From NCBI RefSeq assembly GCF_022414595.1, contig NZ_JADWYO010000026.1, positions 1 to 64,000 on the forward strand: a stretch of DNA of 64,000 bases, written 5' to 3'. This stretch comes from Streptomyces sp. MUM 203J. Its GTDB lineage: Bacteria > Actinomycetota > Actinomycetes > Streptomycetales > Streptomycetaceae. The notes beneath the pieces were generated by a model. That model was not told the origin of the DNA and did not search any database. It saw only the letters and a list, made by a program, of their open reading frames with translations. A program made the translations under genes and the position numbers. Below are positions 52,624 to 61,808 of this stretch, piece by piece; position 1 is the first letter of the stretch; the number at the start of each line of letters is the position of its first letter.

Positions 52624-55600
52624 TCACGCCGTGGCCGGGGGGCTCAGCCGGGCGTCCAGGAAGTCGCTGAGCTGCCGCACGGTCGGGTGGTCGAAGGTCA
52701 GCGACGCCGGCAGCGGCAGCCGGAACGCCTGCTCCAGACCGGACTTGACGGTCATGGACATCAGCGAGTCCAGGCCCATGGCGATGAACTCGGTGTGCGG
52801 GTCCAGTTCGTCCGCGCCGTCCATGTGCAGTACGGCCGCGACCTTGTCCCGGACGACCCGGCCGATCAGGGCCGTCCGTTCGTCCTTCGGCAGGGCGGAC
52901 AGCGCCGCCGGGTCGAAGCTGTCGCCGCCGTCGTCGTCGGGGCGGGCGAGCCGGTCGTAGAACAGGTCCCCGGTCGGGTTCCCGGCCACATAGCGGTCCC
53001 AGTCGAACTCGCCCACCACGCGCTGGGTGCGCGGCCGGCCCCACAGCCGGGACAGGGTGTCCAGGGCGCGGGTCGGGGAGAAGAACCGGACACCGCTGCG
53101 CTCGATCTCCCGGCTCAGCTCCTCCTCCAGCCGGGCGGACATGCCGACCCGCGCCCACGCGCCCCAGTTGACGGACAGCCCGGGCATCCCGGTCCGGGTG
53201 CGCCACTCGGTGAGGCTGTCGAGCGCGGCACCGGCCGCCGCGTAGTGGCCCTGGGTGGCACCGCCGAGGAGGGAGGCGATGGAGGAGTACGTGACGAAGA
53301 AATCCAGCTCCGGGAAGAGCTCCTGGGACGCCTCGTGCAGCAGCCAGCCGCCGTACGCCTTCGCGGCCAGCTGCTCCTCGACCGACTCCCAGGTCAGCTC
53401 CGCGATCAGCTTCTTGTCGTAGGCTCCGGCCGCGTGCACGACGCCGCCGACCGGGTGCGGCCCGGCCGCCAGCCGCTCCGCGAGCCGCCGCACGTCCCCC
53501 GGGTCGCTCACATCGGCCCGTACGACGTCGACCTCGGCCTGTGCGGACAGTTCGGCCAGCAGCCCGGACGCCTCGTCGGCGGCCCGGCCGCTGCGGCTGA
53601 CGAGCGCCAGGTGGCGGGCGCCGAGCGCTACCAGGCGGCGGGCGGTGACCAGACCGAGGCCGCCGAGGCCGCCGGTGACCAGGTAGACGCGGTCGTCGCG
53701 CAGGGTGCCGACGGGTTCGGTCCCGGCCGCGTCCGGATCGGGCAGCTCCACCCACACCTCGGCCGACGGGTCGGCCTCGGCGGTGCGCAGCGCCTCGCCG
53801 GTCTCGTCCAGCCGGAAGGTCCCGCCCGCGGCGGACGAGCCCGGGGTGCCGCTGCCGGGCACCGGACCGGCCGTGCCGGCCGGAACGGTGAGTGTGGAGA
53901 CGAGCGTCCCCTCGTGCCGTACGAGGACCTCGTCGCCCTCGGTGTACGGGGTGCCGGGGCCCGCCTCCACGACAGTGCCGACCGCCAGGCGGCCGAGCAC
54001 GGGCCCGGGTTCGCCGGTGTCGGCGCGCTCGGCGTCCCGCGCCGCGCGGGCGTCCTCGGCGGTCACCGCGGCGGCCCGGACCCGCAGTCGGACCTCCCCG
54101 GCGGCGGGTGCCCGCTCGGCGGCGGGGACCAGGGCCAGGTCGGACAGGTCGCCGGAACCGGGGGCGCGCAGCTCGTAGCCGCCGCGCCAGGTGAGGGGCG
54201 CGTCGCCCGCGAGGAGCCGCCGCACGTGGCGGCCGGAGGAGCGCAGCGCGACCTGGTACTCACCGGCCGGCTGGGCGGCCCACTCGTCGAGCAGGGCGCG
54301 GACGTCGCCGCCGGGGGTGGTGTCGACGAGCGTGACACGGTACTGCGGGTACTCGGTGAGCAGCACGCGCCCGAAGCCCCACAGGGTGGCCGCGGCGAGG
54401 TGCGTGCCGTCGCCCGCCGGGTCGCCGGGCAGCCACTGGGCGCCCTCGGTGGCGAGCCACAGCCGGGGCGGCCGGACGGGCGCGGCGGCGTCCAGGGCGG
54501 CGACGAGCGCCAGCAGTTCGCGGTAGTTGCGTTCGCACTCGGCGCGCAGCCGGGCGGCCGACATGGCCCCGTCCTCGTCCGCGGGCCGCCAGGTCCAGCA
54601 CACGTCCGTGACGGTGGGGTCGTCCAGCGCGGCCTTCCAGGCGTCCGGGTCGGTGACGGCGCTTACCCGGACGGAGGGGTGACCGTCCAGGGCCCGGGCG
54701 CGGTCCGGGCCGGGGTCCAGCAGCAGCACGTGCCGTGCGGCACCCGGAGCGGCGGCGCCCGAGGCCGCCGGGCGGGTGAGCCGGCGGCGTACCCACTCCG
54801 GCCGGTGCAGGAACCGGCGTCGGCCCGCGGGCCCGTCGGGCCTGGCCAGGACGACCCCGAGCAGCTCCGCGACGAGCCGCCCGTCCTCCAGCAGGAGCAC
54901 GTCGGCCAGCCGCCGGTCCTGGGCGCCCCGCACCCGGGCGAGGACCCGCAGGCGCTCGCCGCGAGGCTTGCGGAAGTGCCGTACGGAGGCGATCTCACGC
55001 GGCGTGAAGACGGGTCCCTCGGGGTCGAGGACGACGGCCGCCTGGACGGCGGCCTCCAGCAGGTCGGCGGGAACGTGTTCCACGGCGGTGGCGCTGCGGC
55101 CGGTCAGCTCGCCGGTGACGAGGCCGTCCTGGTGGCGGGCGGCGCGCAGCAGCAGCCGCATGCGCGGGCCGTGCGGGCGGCCGACGGAGGCGAGGTCCGT
55201 GTAGATGTCGCGGTCGTCGATCTCCTGGTCGGCGGGGGGCAGCTCCGCGTCCAGCTCGGCCAGTTCGGAGACGGGCACGACGGGTTCACGGGCCCCCGCG
55301 ATCCGGGCGGTGGCGTGCAGGTTCTCCTCGCCGCCGACGAGTGTGAAGACCTCCACCTCCGCGCCGCCGTCCTTGACGGGCCGCCAGCGGGAGGTGAGGG
55401 CGACCGGAGCCCCGGCGGTCATGTGGAGCGGTTCGAGGACGGCGAGGTCGTGGACGGCGGCGCGGGTGTGGCCCTCGACCCGGTCCTGCAGGGCGAACAT
55501 CAGGTCGACGTACGCCCCGGCGGGCAGGGTGCACCGGTCGCCGTCGGCCAGGTCCGCGAGGGCGCCGAGCTCCTCGGGGACGAACTCGGCGGTGAACTCC

Positions 55601-58344
55601 CGCACCCCGCAGGCGAACCGCTCCTCACCGCCGATCAGCGGGTGGTGTGCGGCGCCGCCGGTGCCGGCGCGGCGGTGGGTGACGTTCGGCAGCCAGTAGC
55701 GCTTGCGCTGGAAGGGGTACGTGGGCAGGCCGACGCGTTCCGGGGTGGCGAAGGGCGCGTGGTAGCCGGACCAGGACACCGGGAGCCCGGCCGTGTAGTA
55801 GGCGGCGAGGGCGCGCAGCGTGGTGTCCGTACCGCGGTCGCGGCGGCGCAGGCTGGTGAGCCACAGGTGGTCGTCGGCGTCGAGGCAGCGGCGGGCGAGC
55901 GCGGTGAGCGCGGCGGAGGGGCCGATCTCGACGAGGGCGTGCCTCCCGCGCTGGGCCACGGCCCGGATCCCGGCGAGGAACCGGACGGGTTCCCCGATGT
56001 GCCGGACCCAGTAGTCGGGAGTGGCGATGTCCCGGAACCGGGCGAGTCTGCCGGTCACGTTGGAGATCAGGCTGACGGAGGGCTCGTGGAAGGCGATACC
56101 GTCGAGGGCCGCGCGGAAGTCCTCGTACACCTCGGCCATCTGCGGGGAGTGGAAGGCGTGCGAGACGGCGAGCCGTTCGACGCGCACACCCTGGTCCGTC
56201 AGTGTGGCCGTGGCCGCGTCGATGGCGGCGGTGGCGCCGGAGAGCACGCACTGGTCGGGGGCGTTGACGGCGGCGAGCGCCAGGTCCGGGTGGGCGTCGA
56301 GAAGCGGGCCGACGTCCTCGGCGGGGGCGCTGACGGCGGCCATGCCGCCCTCGGCGCGTACGGCCTGCATGAGGCGGGCCCGGGCGGCGACCAGGGTGAC
56401 GGCGTCGGGGAGGGTGAACAGCCCGGCGACGGCGGCGGCGACGACCTCTCCGATGCTGTGGCCGATGAGCACGGTGGGCTGTACGCCCCAGGACATCCAC
56501 AGCTGGGCGAGCGCGTATTCCAGGGTGAACAGGGCGGGCTGGGTGAGCGCGGTGCGGTCGAGCGCCTCCGGGTCCTCGGCGGTGCCGAGCAGCAGGGCGC
56601 GCACGGAGCGGCCCAGGTGCGGGGCGAACAGCCGGTCGCAGGTGTCGACGTGCTCACGGAAGACCGGGAACCGCTCGTAGAGGCCCGCGCCCATGCCGGC
56701 GTACTGGGAGCCCTGGCCGGTGAACATGAAGGCGGTCTTGCGGATGCCGGAGGGCCCCTCGGCGTCCTGCCCGGCCGCCCTGTCGAGGAGCGCGGCGAGG
56801 GCGGCACGGTCGGTGACGGGGGCGGCGAGACGGTAGGGATGGTGGGAACGGCCGGTGCCGGCGGCGTGGCATATCTGCTCGACCGTGGCCTCCGGCCGCT
56901 CGTCGAGCAACCGCCGGTGGGCGGCCGCCTGCTCCGTCAAGGCGGCGGCGCTCTTGGCGGAGAGGGTGAACAGTGCGGGGGCGTGAGGCCCTTCGCCGGT
57001 CCGCGGAGCGGTGGCGGGCGGCTGTTCCAGGACGGCGGCGCCGATGGTGCCGGCGAATCCGAAACTGTTGACGAGGGCGCGGCGCACGGGCGCCTTCCAC
57101 GGCTCGCAGGCGGTGGGAACGCGGACCGGGTAGAGGTCCCAGGGGATCCGCGCGGACGGCGTGGTGAGGTTGAGGTGCGGATAGACCGTGCCGGAGCGGA
57201 TCTGGAGGACGGCCTTGATGAGGCCGACGATGCCGGAGGCGGGCTCCATGTGGCCGAGGTTGGTCTTGACCGAGCCCACCAGCAGCGGGTCGTCCGGGGT
57301 GTGCGAGTCCGCGAAGGTGTCCCCGATGGCGCCGAACTCGATGGGGTCGCCGAGGGGCGTGCCGGTGCCGTGCGCCTCGACGTACTGGATGTCCTCGGGG
57401 CGGAGCGCGGCGGCGGTGAGCGCCGCGCGCATCACCTTCTCCTGGGCCGGGCCGTTGGGCACGGTCAGTCCGGCGCTGTCGCCGTCCTGGCCGACCGCCG
57501 TGCCCCGCACGAGGGCGAGGACGGTGTCCCCGGCGGCCTGGGCGTCGCTGAGCCGTTTGAGGACGACGACACCGCAGCCTTCCGCGCGGGCGTAGCCGTC
57601 GGCGGCCTCGTCGAAGGTCTTGCACTGCCCGTCCGGGGACAGCATCCGGGCGTTGGAGAACATGACGGGGATGCGCGGGTGGTGCAGTGCGTTGACGCCG
57701 CCGCACAGGGCGATGTCGGTCTCGCCGGCGCGCAGCCCCTGGACGGCGAGGTGGAGGGCGACCAGCGAGGACGAGCAGGCGGTGTCGACACTCATGCTGG
57801 GCCCGCGCCAGCCGAGGAAGTACGAGAGCCTCCCCGACAGCGGGAACATGGTGATGCCGGACGCGAGATGGCCGTCCAGCTCCTCGTACGGCAGCGAGTC
57901 GAGCTCCAGTGCGTAGTCGATGGAGCTGGCGCCGATGTACACGCCGCCGTTGCCGCGGCGCAGCGGGGCCGGGTCGATGCCCGCGTGCTCCAGCGCCTGC
58001 CAGGCGGTCTCCAGCAGCATCCGCTGCTGGGGGTCCATGTACTGGGCCTCCTTCGGGGAGATGTTGAAGAAGGCGGCGTCGAAGCGGTCGATGGAGTCGA
58101 GGAACCCGCCGGCCGTGGTGTGGATCTTGCCCTTGTCGTCCGGGCTCTCAGGGGTGAACGCCTCGACGTCCCAGCGGTCCCGGGGCAGCGGTCCGATGCC
58201 GGAGCGGCCCTCGCGCAGGAACGCGTCGAACGTGTCGGGGGAGTCGCTGCCGCCGGGGAACCGGAGGCCGATCCCGACGATCGCGATCGGCTCGGGCCCC
58301 GCCCTGCCCGGCACCGGTGTGGTCTCTGACTCCTCATGCGGCAT
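52624..58344 (-). CDS. Single-module type I polyketide synthase, KS-AT-DH(inactive)-ER remnant-KR-ACP
   Basis: 1906 residues. KS 18-440: Cys190 (DTACSSS), His325 (EAHGTGT), His365 (KTNLGH), all intact. AT ~538-840: Ser630 in GHSIGE and HAFH at 729-732, the malonyl-CoA signature. DH ~900-1180: the ADHxxxG His aligns with Leu932 (LADLADG) and the second-site Asp is Glu (LLEAAVQ), so it is probably dead. A structural KR half lies near 1300. Residues ~1395-1490 resemble the first part of an enoylreductase but lack its NADPH fold. KR from ~1550: GGLGGLG, with Ser and Tyr in TYSSIASLLGG and HYAAAG. ACP: Ser1860 in GLDSLMSM. Predicted outcome per round: malonyl extension and beta-hydroxyl. No thioesterase or docking domain is seen, so iteration or release in trans is likely. 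ATG 58344 follows closely on the ACP gene. Confidence 0.95.
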   Translation of the reverse strand: MPHEESETTPVPGRAGPEPIAIVGIGLRFPGGSDSPDTFDAFLREGRSGIGPLPRDRWDVEAFTPESPDDKGKIHTTAGGFLDSIDRFDAAFFNISPKEAQYMDPQQRMLLETAWQALEHAGIDPAPLRRGNGGVYIGASSIDYALELDSLPYEELDGHLASGITMFPLSGRLSYFLGWRGPSMSVDTACSSSLVALHLAVQGLRAGETDIALCGGVNALHHPRIPVMFSNARMLSPDGQCKTFDEAADGYARAEGCGVVVLKRLSDAQAAGDTVLALVRGTAVGQDGDSAGLTVPNGPAQEKVMRAALTAAALRPEDIQYVEAHGTGTPLGDPIEFGAIGDTFADSHTPDDPLLVGSVKTNLGHMEPASGIVGLIKAVLQIRSGTVYPHLNLTTPSARIPWDLYPVRVPTACEPWKAPVRRALVNSFGFAGTIGAAVLEQPPATAPRTGEGPHAPALFTLSAKSAAALTEQAAAHRRLLDERPEATVEQICHAAGTGRSHHPYRLAAPVTDRAALAALLDRAAGQDAEGPSGIRKTAFMFTGQGSQYAGMGAGLYERFPVFREHVDTCDRLFAPHLGRSVRALLLGTAEDPEALDRTALTQPALFTLEYALAQLWMSWGVQPTVLIGHSIGEVVAAAVAGLFTLPDAVTLVAARARLMQAVRAEGGMAAVSAPAEDVGPLLDAHPDLALAAVNAPDQCVLSGATAAIDAATATLTDQGVRVERLAVSHAFHSPQMAEVYEDFRAALDGIAFHEPSVSLISNVTGRLARFRDIATPDYWVRHIGEPVRFLAGIRAVAQRGRHALVEIGPSAALTALARRCLDADDHLWLTSLRRRDRGTDTTLRALAAYYTAGLPVSWSGYHAPFATPERVGLPTYPFQRKRYWLPNVTHRRAGTGGAAHHPLIGGEERFACGVREFTAEFVPEELGALADLADGDRCTLPAGAYVDLMFALQDRVEGHTRAAVHDLAVLEPLHMTAGAPVALTSRWRPVKDGGAEVEVFTLVGGEENLHATARIAGAREPVVPVSELAELDAELPPADQEIDDRDIYTDLASVGRPHGPRMRLLLRAARHQDGLVTGELTGRSATAVEHVPADLLEAAVQAAVVLDPEGPVFTPREIASVRHFRKPRGERLRVLARVRGAQDRRLADVLLLEDGRLVAELLGVVLARPDGPAGRRRFLHRPEWVRRRLTRPAASGAAAPGAARHVLLLDPGPDRARALDGHPSVRVSAVTDPDAWKAALDDPTVTDVCWTWRPADEDGAMSAARLRAECERNYRELLALVAALDAAAPVRPPRLWLATEGAQWLPGDPAGDGTHLAAATLWGFGRVLLTEYPQYRVTLVDTTPGGDVRALLDEWAAQPAGEYQVALRSSGRHVRRLLAGDAPLTWRGGYELRAPGSGDLSDLALVPAAERAPAAGEVRLRVRAAAVTAEDARAARDAERADTGEPGPVLGRLAVGTVVEAGPGTPYTEGDEVLVRHEGTLVSTLTVPAGTAGPVPGSGTPGSSAAGGTFRLDETGEALRTAEADPSAEVWVELPDPDAAGTEPVGTLRDDRVYLVTGGLGGLGLVTARRLVALGARHLALVSRSGRAADEASGLLAELSAQAEVDVVRADVSDPGDVRRLAERLAAGPHPVGGVVHAAGAYDKKLIAELTWESVEEQLAAKAYGGWLLHEASQELFPELDFFVTYSSIASLLGGATQGHYAAAGAALDSLTEWRTRTGMPGLSVNWGAWARVGMSARLEEELSREIERSGVRFFSPTRALDTLSRLWGRPRTQRVVGEFDWDRYVAGNPTGDLFYDRLARPDDDGGDSFDPAALSALPKDERTALIGRVVRDKVAAVLHMDGADELDPHTEFIAMGLDSLMSMTVKSGLEQAFRLPLPASLTFDHPTVRQLSDFLDARLSPPATA

Positions 58345-58378
58345 GCGGTCGTCTCCTTAGCTGCGGGCCGGCTGCGGG

Positions 58379-58687
58379 TCAGCTGCGGGCTCGGGTGAGA
58401 AGCGAGTCGGTCAGGTGGTGGACGAGATGGTGGATGGTCGGCTCGTTGAAGAGCACATTCGTGTTGATCGTCAGGTCCAGCTCGGCTTCGAGGCCTTTCC
58501 GTATCTCGACGAGCCGCAGGGAGGTGAGGCCGAGATCGAAATAGGAGATGTCAACCGGGAGTTCCTCGTGGTCGTCCATGAGGAGAACGGTCTTGAACCG
58601 TCTGAGGACCAGTGTCTCGATTTCTTCGGCCAGCTCGGTGCGGGGCAGTTCGCGCAGCCGCTGGGCCGTCGTGTCGATGGCGGACAT
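58379..58687 (-). CDS. Stand-alone acyl carrier protein
   Basis: 102 residues. The phosphopantetheine Ser is in FDLGLTSLRLVEIRKGLEAELDL, with flanking helices IETLVLRRFKTVLLMDD and LFNEPTIHHLVHHLTDSL. The ATG 58687 has no Shine-Dalgarno sequence. Instead, TTGCAT ends 6 nt upstream and could be the -10 of a leaderless transcript, with SARP-like repeats just before it. It is the first gene of the minus-strand arm, 34 nt before the PKS. It could carry the starter activated by the ligase or a separate amino/acyl unit. Confidence 0.9.
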   Translation of the reverse strand: MSAIDTTAQRLRELPRTELAEEIETLVLRRFKTVLLMDDHEELPVDISYFDLGLTSLRLVEIRKGLEAELDLTINTNVLFNEPTIHHLVHHLTDSLLTRARS

Positions 58688-58709
58688 GGGGTCATGCAAG
58701 CAAGGGACA

Positions 58710-58727
58710 CTGACGCAAAGCTGACGC
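58710..58727 (-). promoter_or_regulatory. SARP-like direct repeat at the ACP-PKS promoter
   Basis: Plus strand CTGACGC-AAAG-CTGACGC; on the gene strand GCGTCAG twice with an 11-bp period. About 10 nt downstream of it on that strand is a possible -10, TTGCAT, then the ATG at 58687. Confidence 0.55.
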
Positions 58728-58750
58728 CCCGGACCGAGGTGTGCCGGCTG

Positions 58751-58779
58751 AATCAGTGGAGTGTCAGCGGCGGGTCAGA
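58751..58779 (+). promoter_or_regulatory. Triple SARP-like direct repeat at the ALDH operon promoter
   Basis: AATCAGT-GGAG-TGTCAGC-GGCG-GGTCAGA: three heptamers at 11-bp intervals. CACGAT (58789-58794) begins 9 nt after the last heptamer and could be the -10. This is the spacing known for SARP activators. Confidence 0.6.
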
Positions 58780-58843
58780 TTCTGCTGCCACGATCGAGAC
58801 GTTTCGAAAATCAATGAAGTAAATCCCACCTGAAAGGCCGATG

Positions 58844-60490
58844 ATGCTTGACGGTGCCGTACCGGAGGAAAGCGCACGGAACAATGGCGTGCAGGAACGT
58901 TCCGGATTCCGGAGCTACGACCTCTACATCGCGGGCAAGGACGTCGCCGGGGACGGGTGGGTGTACACCGTCAGCGGGCGTTCCCTGCTGGAGGACGTCT
59001 TCACCAGTGTGAGCCTGAAGCGCGCACTGGAACAGGACCCGGAGTCGGACGCGGCCGGCCACCCCTATGTGGTGGGGCGCTGCGCGGTCGCCGACGACGC
59101 GGCCATCGACATGGCCACCCAGGCGGCGGCCGCGGCGGCCGCCGCGTGGGCGGCCGTGCCGCTGGAGCGGCGGATGCGGCTCGGCACCCGCTTCCGGGAG
59201 GAACTCCTCAAGCACCAGGACGAGTTCCTGGAGATGCTGGTCGCGGAGTCGCACCCGGTGAAGCTGGCCCGCTGGGAGCTGAGCTGTCTGCTCCAGCTCT
59301 ACGCGCCGGGCAGTCTGCGCTGGTACACGAAGCAGATGCGGGTCGAGAAGGACTACGCGGGCCGCAAGCTGATCCTGCACCGGCAGCCCGACGGGGTGGT
59401 GGCCTTCAACCCGCCGCAGAACGCCCCGCTGCCCAGTGCCGCGCTGTGCGTGCTGGCGCTGATGGCCGGCAACGCGGTGGTGGTGCGGGCGCCGCGCAGC
59501 ATCGCGCTGAGCACCATGTGGCTGCTGCGGGACGTGGTAGCGCCGCTGCTGGAGGGGATGGACGCCCCGCCCGGGGTCCTCAACGCGGTGTGCGGCAACC
59601 CGAAGCAGACCCTGGACCGGTGGATCGAAGACCCCCTGATCGACGACATCTTCTACATCGGCGGCAGCAAGGAGGGCCTGCGCTTCGAGCAGAGCTGCGT
59701 CGCACACGGCAAGAAGCCGATCCTGGAGCTGGCCGGCAACGACGGCATCGTGGTGTGGAGGGACGCCGACCTGAAGTGGGCGGCCGAGGCCATCACCGAG
59801 TCGTTCTTCGGCTCCGGTCAGATCTGCATGGTGCCGAACTACGTGCTGGTGCACCCGGAGGTCGCGGACGCGCTGATCGAGCAGGTCAGAGAACACGTCA
59901 AGGGCATCAGGCCGGGATACCCGGAGGAGGAGGACGTGCTGCTGTCGCCGGTGCGGCGCAGCGAGCGCTTCTTCCGGCTGCTGCGGCAGGCCCTGGACAA
60001 CGGCGCCGAGCTGATCACCGGCGGGCAGCGCACGGAGGTCGACGGCACGCCCTCGGAGACCGGGGTGTTCCTGCAGCCGACGGTCGTGCGGGTGGACGGT
60101 CTGGACCGGGCCCGCACCTTCGACGTCGTGCGGGAGGAGACCTTCTTCCCGCTGATCCCGATCGTGGTTCCCGAGCGGGACGGCGACGACGCGCTGCTGG
60201 AGGAGTTCCTGCGGTTCGTGAACTCCAACGACTACGGGCTGCGCAACTCCCTGTGGTCCCGTTCCGACCACGTCATCGAGACGTTCGTGCGACGGGTCGT
60301 CAACGGCGGCCTGCTGAAGGTCAACGACTCGCACATCGGTTTCCTGCCCTATCTGCCGAGCCACGGCGGCACCGGTCTGACCGGCGGCGCCTTCGGTGAG
60401 GCCAACTACCCGATGCTCAAGACCTCGCATGTGCAGGGCGTGAGCATCGCCCGCGACGTCAGCCCGTACGAAGCGGTGTTCGACGCCTGA
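58844..60490 (+). CDS. Aldehyde dehydrogenase-family protein (possible acyl-thioester reductase)
   Basis: 548 residues; the ATG at 58844 (GAAAGG six nt upstream) is preferred over the adjacent ATG at 58841. Residues ~1-80 are an unusual leader. The ALDH fold follows: PDGVVAFNPPQNAPLPSAAL, FYIGGSKEGLRFEQ, the general-base Glu in PILELAGND, and the catalytic Cys in FFGSGQICMVPNYVLVH. Family members oxidise aldehydes or, when CoA/ACP-linked, reduce acyl thioesters to aldehydes. Being next to an aminotransferase, reduction to an aldehyde that is then aminated is attractive, but direction cannot be read from sequence. First gene of the plus-strand arm. Confidence 0.85.
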   Translation: MLDGAVPEESARNNGVQERSGFRSYDLYIAGKDVAGDGWVYTVSGRSLLEDVFTSVSLKRALEQDPESDAAGHPYVVGRCAVADDAAIDMATQAAAAAAAAWAAVPLERRMRLGTRFREELLKHQDEFLEMLVAESHPVKLARWELSCLLQLYAPGSLRWYTKQMRVEKDYAGRKLILHRQPDGVVAFNPPQNAPLPSAALCVLALMAGNAVVVRAPRSIALSTMWLLRDVVAPLLEGMDAPPGVLNAVCGNPKQTLDRWIEDPLIDDIFYIGGSKEGLRFEQSCVAHGKKPILELAGNDGIVVWRDADLKWAAEAITESFFGSGQICMVPNYVLVHPEVADALIEQVREHVKGIRPGYPEEEDVLLSPVRRSERFFRLLRQALDNGAELITGGQRTEVDGTPSETGVFLQPTVVRVDGLDRARTFDVVREETFFPLIPIVVPERDGDDALLEEFLRFVNSNDYGLRNSLWSRSDHVIETFVRRVVNGGLLKVNDSHIGFLPYLPSHGGTGLTGGAFGEANYPMLKTSHVQGVSIARDVSPYEAVFDA

Positions 60491-60563
60491 GCGCACCACA
60501 GCGCGCCGATCGCGCCTGATCGTGCCGAGGCGCCCGTATCCCACCCCCCTACGGAGGTTTCCC

Positions 60564-61703
60564 GTGCGTTCCCTCGATGCCGCTCGGGCCGTCTGCGAGC
60601 GGTTCCACCCCGGTCTGGTCAAGGAGCTGGAGCAGATCCCGTACGAAGAGCGGGAGAAGCCGTCCAGCCCGGTGATCGACCTGTTCCGCATCCACGGCGG
60701 CGTCGGCCTGCTGATCCCTGAGCAGTACGGCGGCCACGGCGCGAGTCCGCTCGACGCGCTGCGCGTCCAGCTGGCGATGGGCGCCCTGTCGCCGTCCCTG
60801 GCCGCCGCCGTGTCCATGCACCACTTCACCGCGGCGATGCTCTACTCGCTCGCAGTCAAGGACGGCCGGCTCACCCCGGCCCAGACCGGACTGCTGCACC
60901 GCATCGTGCCGGAGCAGCAGGTGATGGCGTCCGGCTGGGCGGAGGGCCGCACCGCGCAGAACATCCTCGCCCCGTCCGTGACCGCCCGGCCGGTCGAGGG
61001 CGGGTTCCTGCTGACCGGCTCCAAGAAGCCGTGCAGCCTGGCCCTTTCGATGAGCCTGATGACCGCGAGCGTCGCCATCCACGGCGACGGGGACGAGCCG
61101 GAGCTGGCGCTGGCCCTGGTGCCGGTGCCGACGCCCGGACTGGCCGTGCACCCGTTCTGGGGCAACGACCTGCTGGCCGGGGCCGAGAGCGACGAGGTGC
61201 GCCTGGACGACGTGTACGTACCGGCCGAGATGGTCGTACGGGCCGGGGCGGACGACCCGCACCGGCTGGACGACCTCCAGACGGCCGGGTTCGTGTGGTT
61301 CGAGATGCTGATCTCGGCCGCGTACGCGGGCGCGGCGGCCTCGCTCGTCGAACTGGTCCTGGAGCGGGAGCGCGGCGCGGTCCAGGAGCGGGCGGCGCTC
61401 GCCGTGGACATGGAGGCGGCGCTGGCGCTGCTGGAGGGCGTGGCCCGCCAGGTGGGCCCCGAGCCGGGCGACGAGTCGTCGGTGGCCGGTGTGCTGGTGG
61501 CCCGGTACGCGGTGCAGAACGCGCTGCCGGGGATCACCGCGCGGGCCCTGGAGCTGCTGGGCGGGCTGGACTTCGTGCGGTCCTCGGGTCATGCGCAGGC
61601 CGCTGCGGCGGTGCGGGCGCTGGCCTTCCACCCGCCGGGCCGCGGGCCCGCGGCGGAGCCGCTGCTGCGGTACTTCGACGGCGGGGCGCTCGTCCTGTCC
61701 TGA
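60564..61703 (+). CDS. Acyl-CoA/acyl-ACP dehydrogenase
   Basis: 379 residues from GTG 60564, with GGAGG at 6 nt. The fold is clear: LFRIHGGVGLLIPEQYGGHGASPLDALRVQLAMGALSPSLAAAVSMHHFTAAML, ASGWAEGRTAQNILAPSVTARPVEGGFLLTGSKKPCSLALSMSLMT, LDDVYVPAEMVV. The C-terminus (LELLGGLDFVRSSGHAQAAAAVRALAFHPPGRGPAAEPLLRYFDGG) departs from the usual IxEGTSEIQ end, so the catalytic Glu cannot be placed confidently. It may introduce a double bond into a carrier-bound acyl chain. It lies between the ALDH and aminotransferase genes. Confidence 0.85.
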   Translation: MRSLDAARAVCERFHPGLVKELEQIPYEEREKPSSPVIDLFRIHGGVGLLIPEQYGGHGASPLDALRVQLAMGALSPSLAAAVSMHHFTAAMLYSLAVKDGRLTPAQTGLLHRIVPEQQVMASGWAEGRTAQNILAPSVTARPVEGGFLLTGSKKPCSLALSMSLMTASVAIHGDGDEPELALALVPVPTPGLAVHPFWGNDLLAGAESDEVRLDDVYVPAEMVVRAGADDPHRLDDLQTAGFVWFEMLISAAYAGAAASLVELVLERERGAVQERAALAVDMEAALALLEGVARQVGPEPGDESSVAGVLVARYAVQNALPGITARALELLGGLDFVRSSGHAQAAAAVRALAFHPPGRGPAAEPLLRYFDGGALVLS

Positions 61704-61808
61704 CTCCCGACTCCGGCCGGCACCGGTGGCCACACCGACTCCCCCCTGGTACGCCGCTGCCGGCCGGTCCCCCCACACCCAGCCCTCTCAGCACCTGGAG
61801 TGAGATCC

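Noticed and set aside
52591..58329. A 1912-residue plus-strand frame opposite the PKS.
   Set aside because: It is a Gly/Val/Gln/Asp-rich mirror of PKS codon usage, and the PKS motifs lie on the minus strand.
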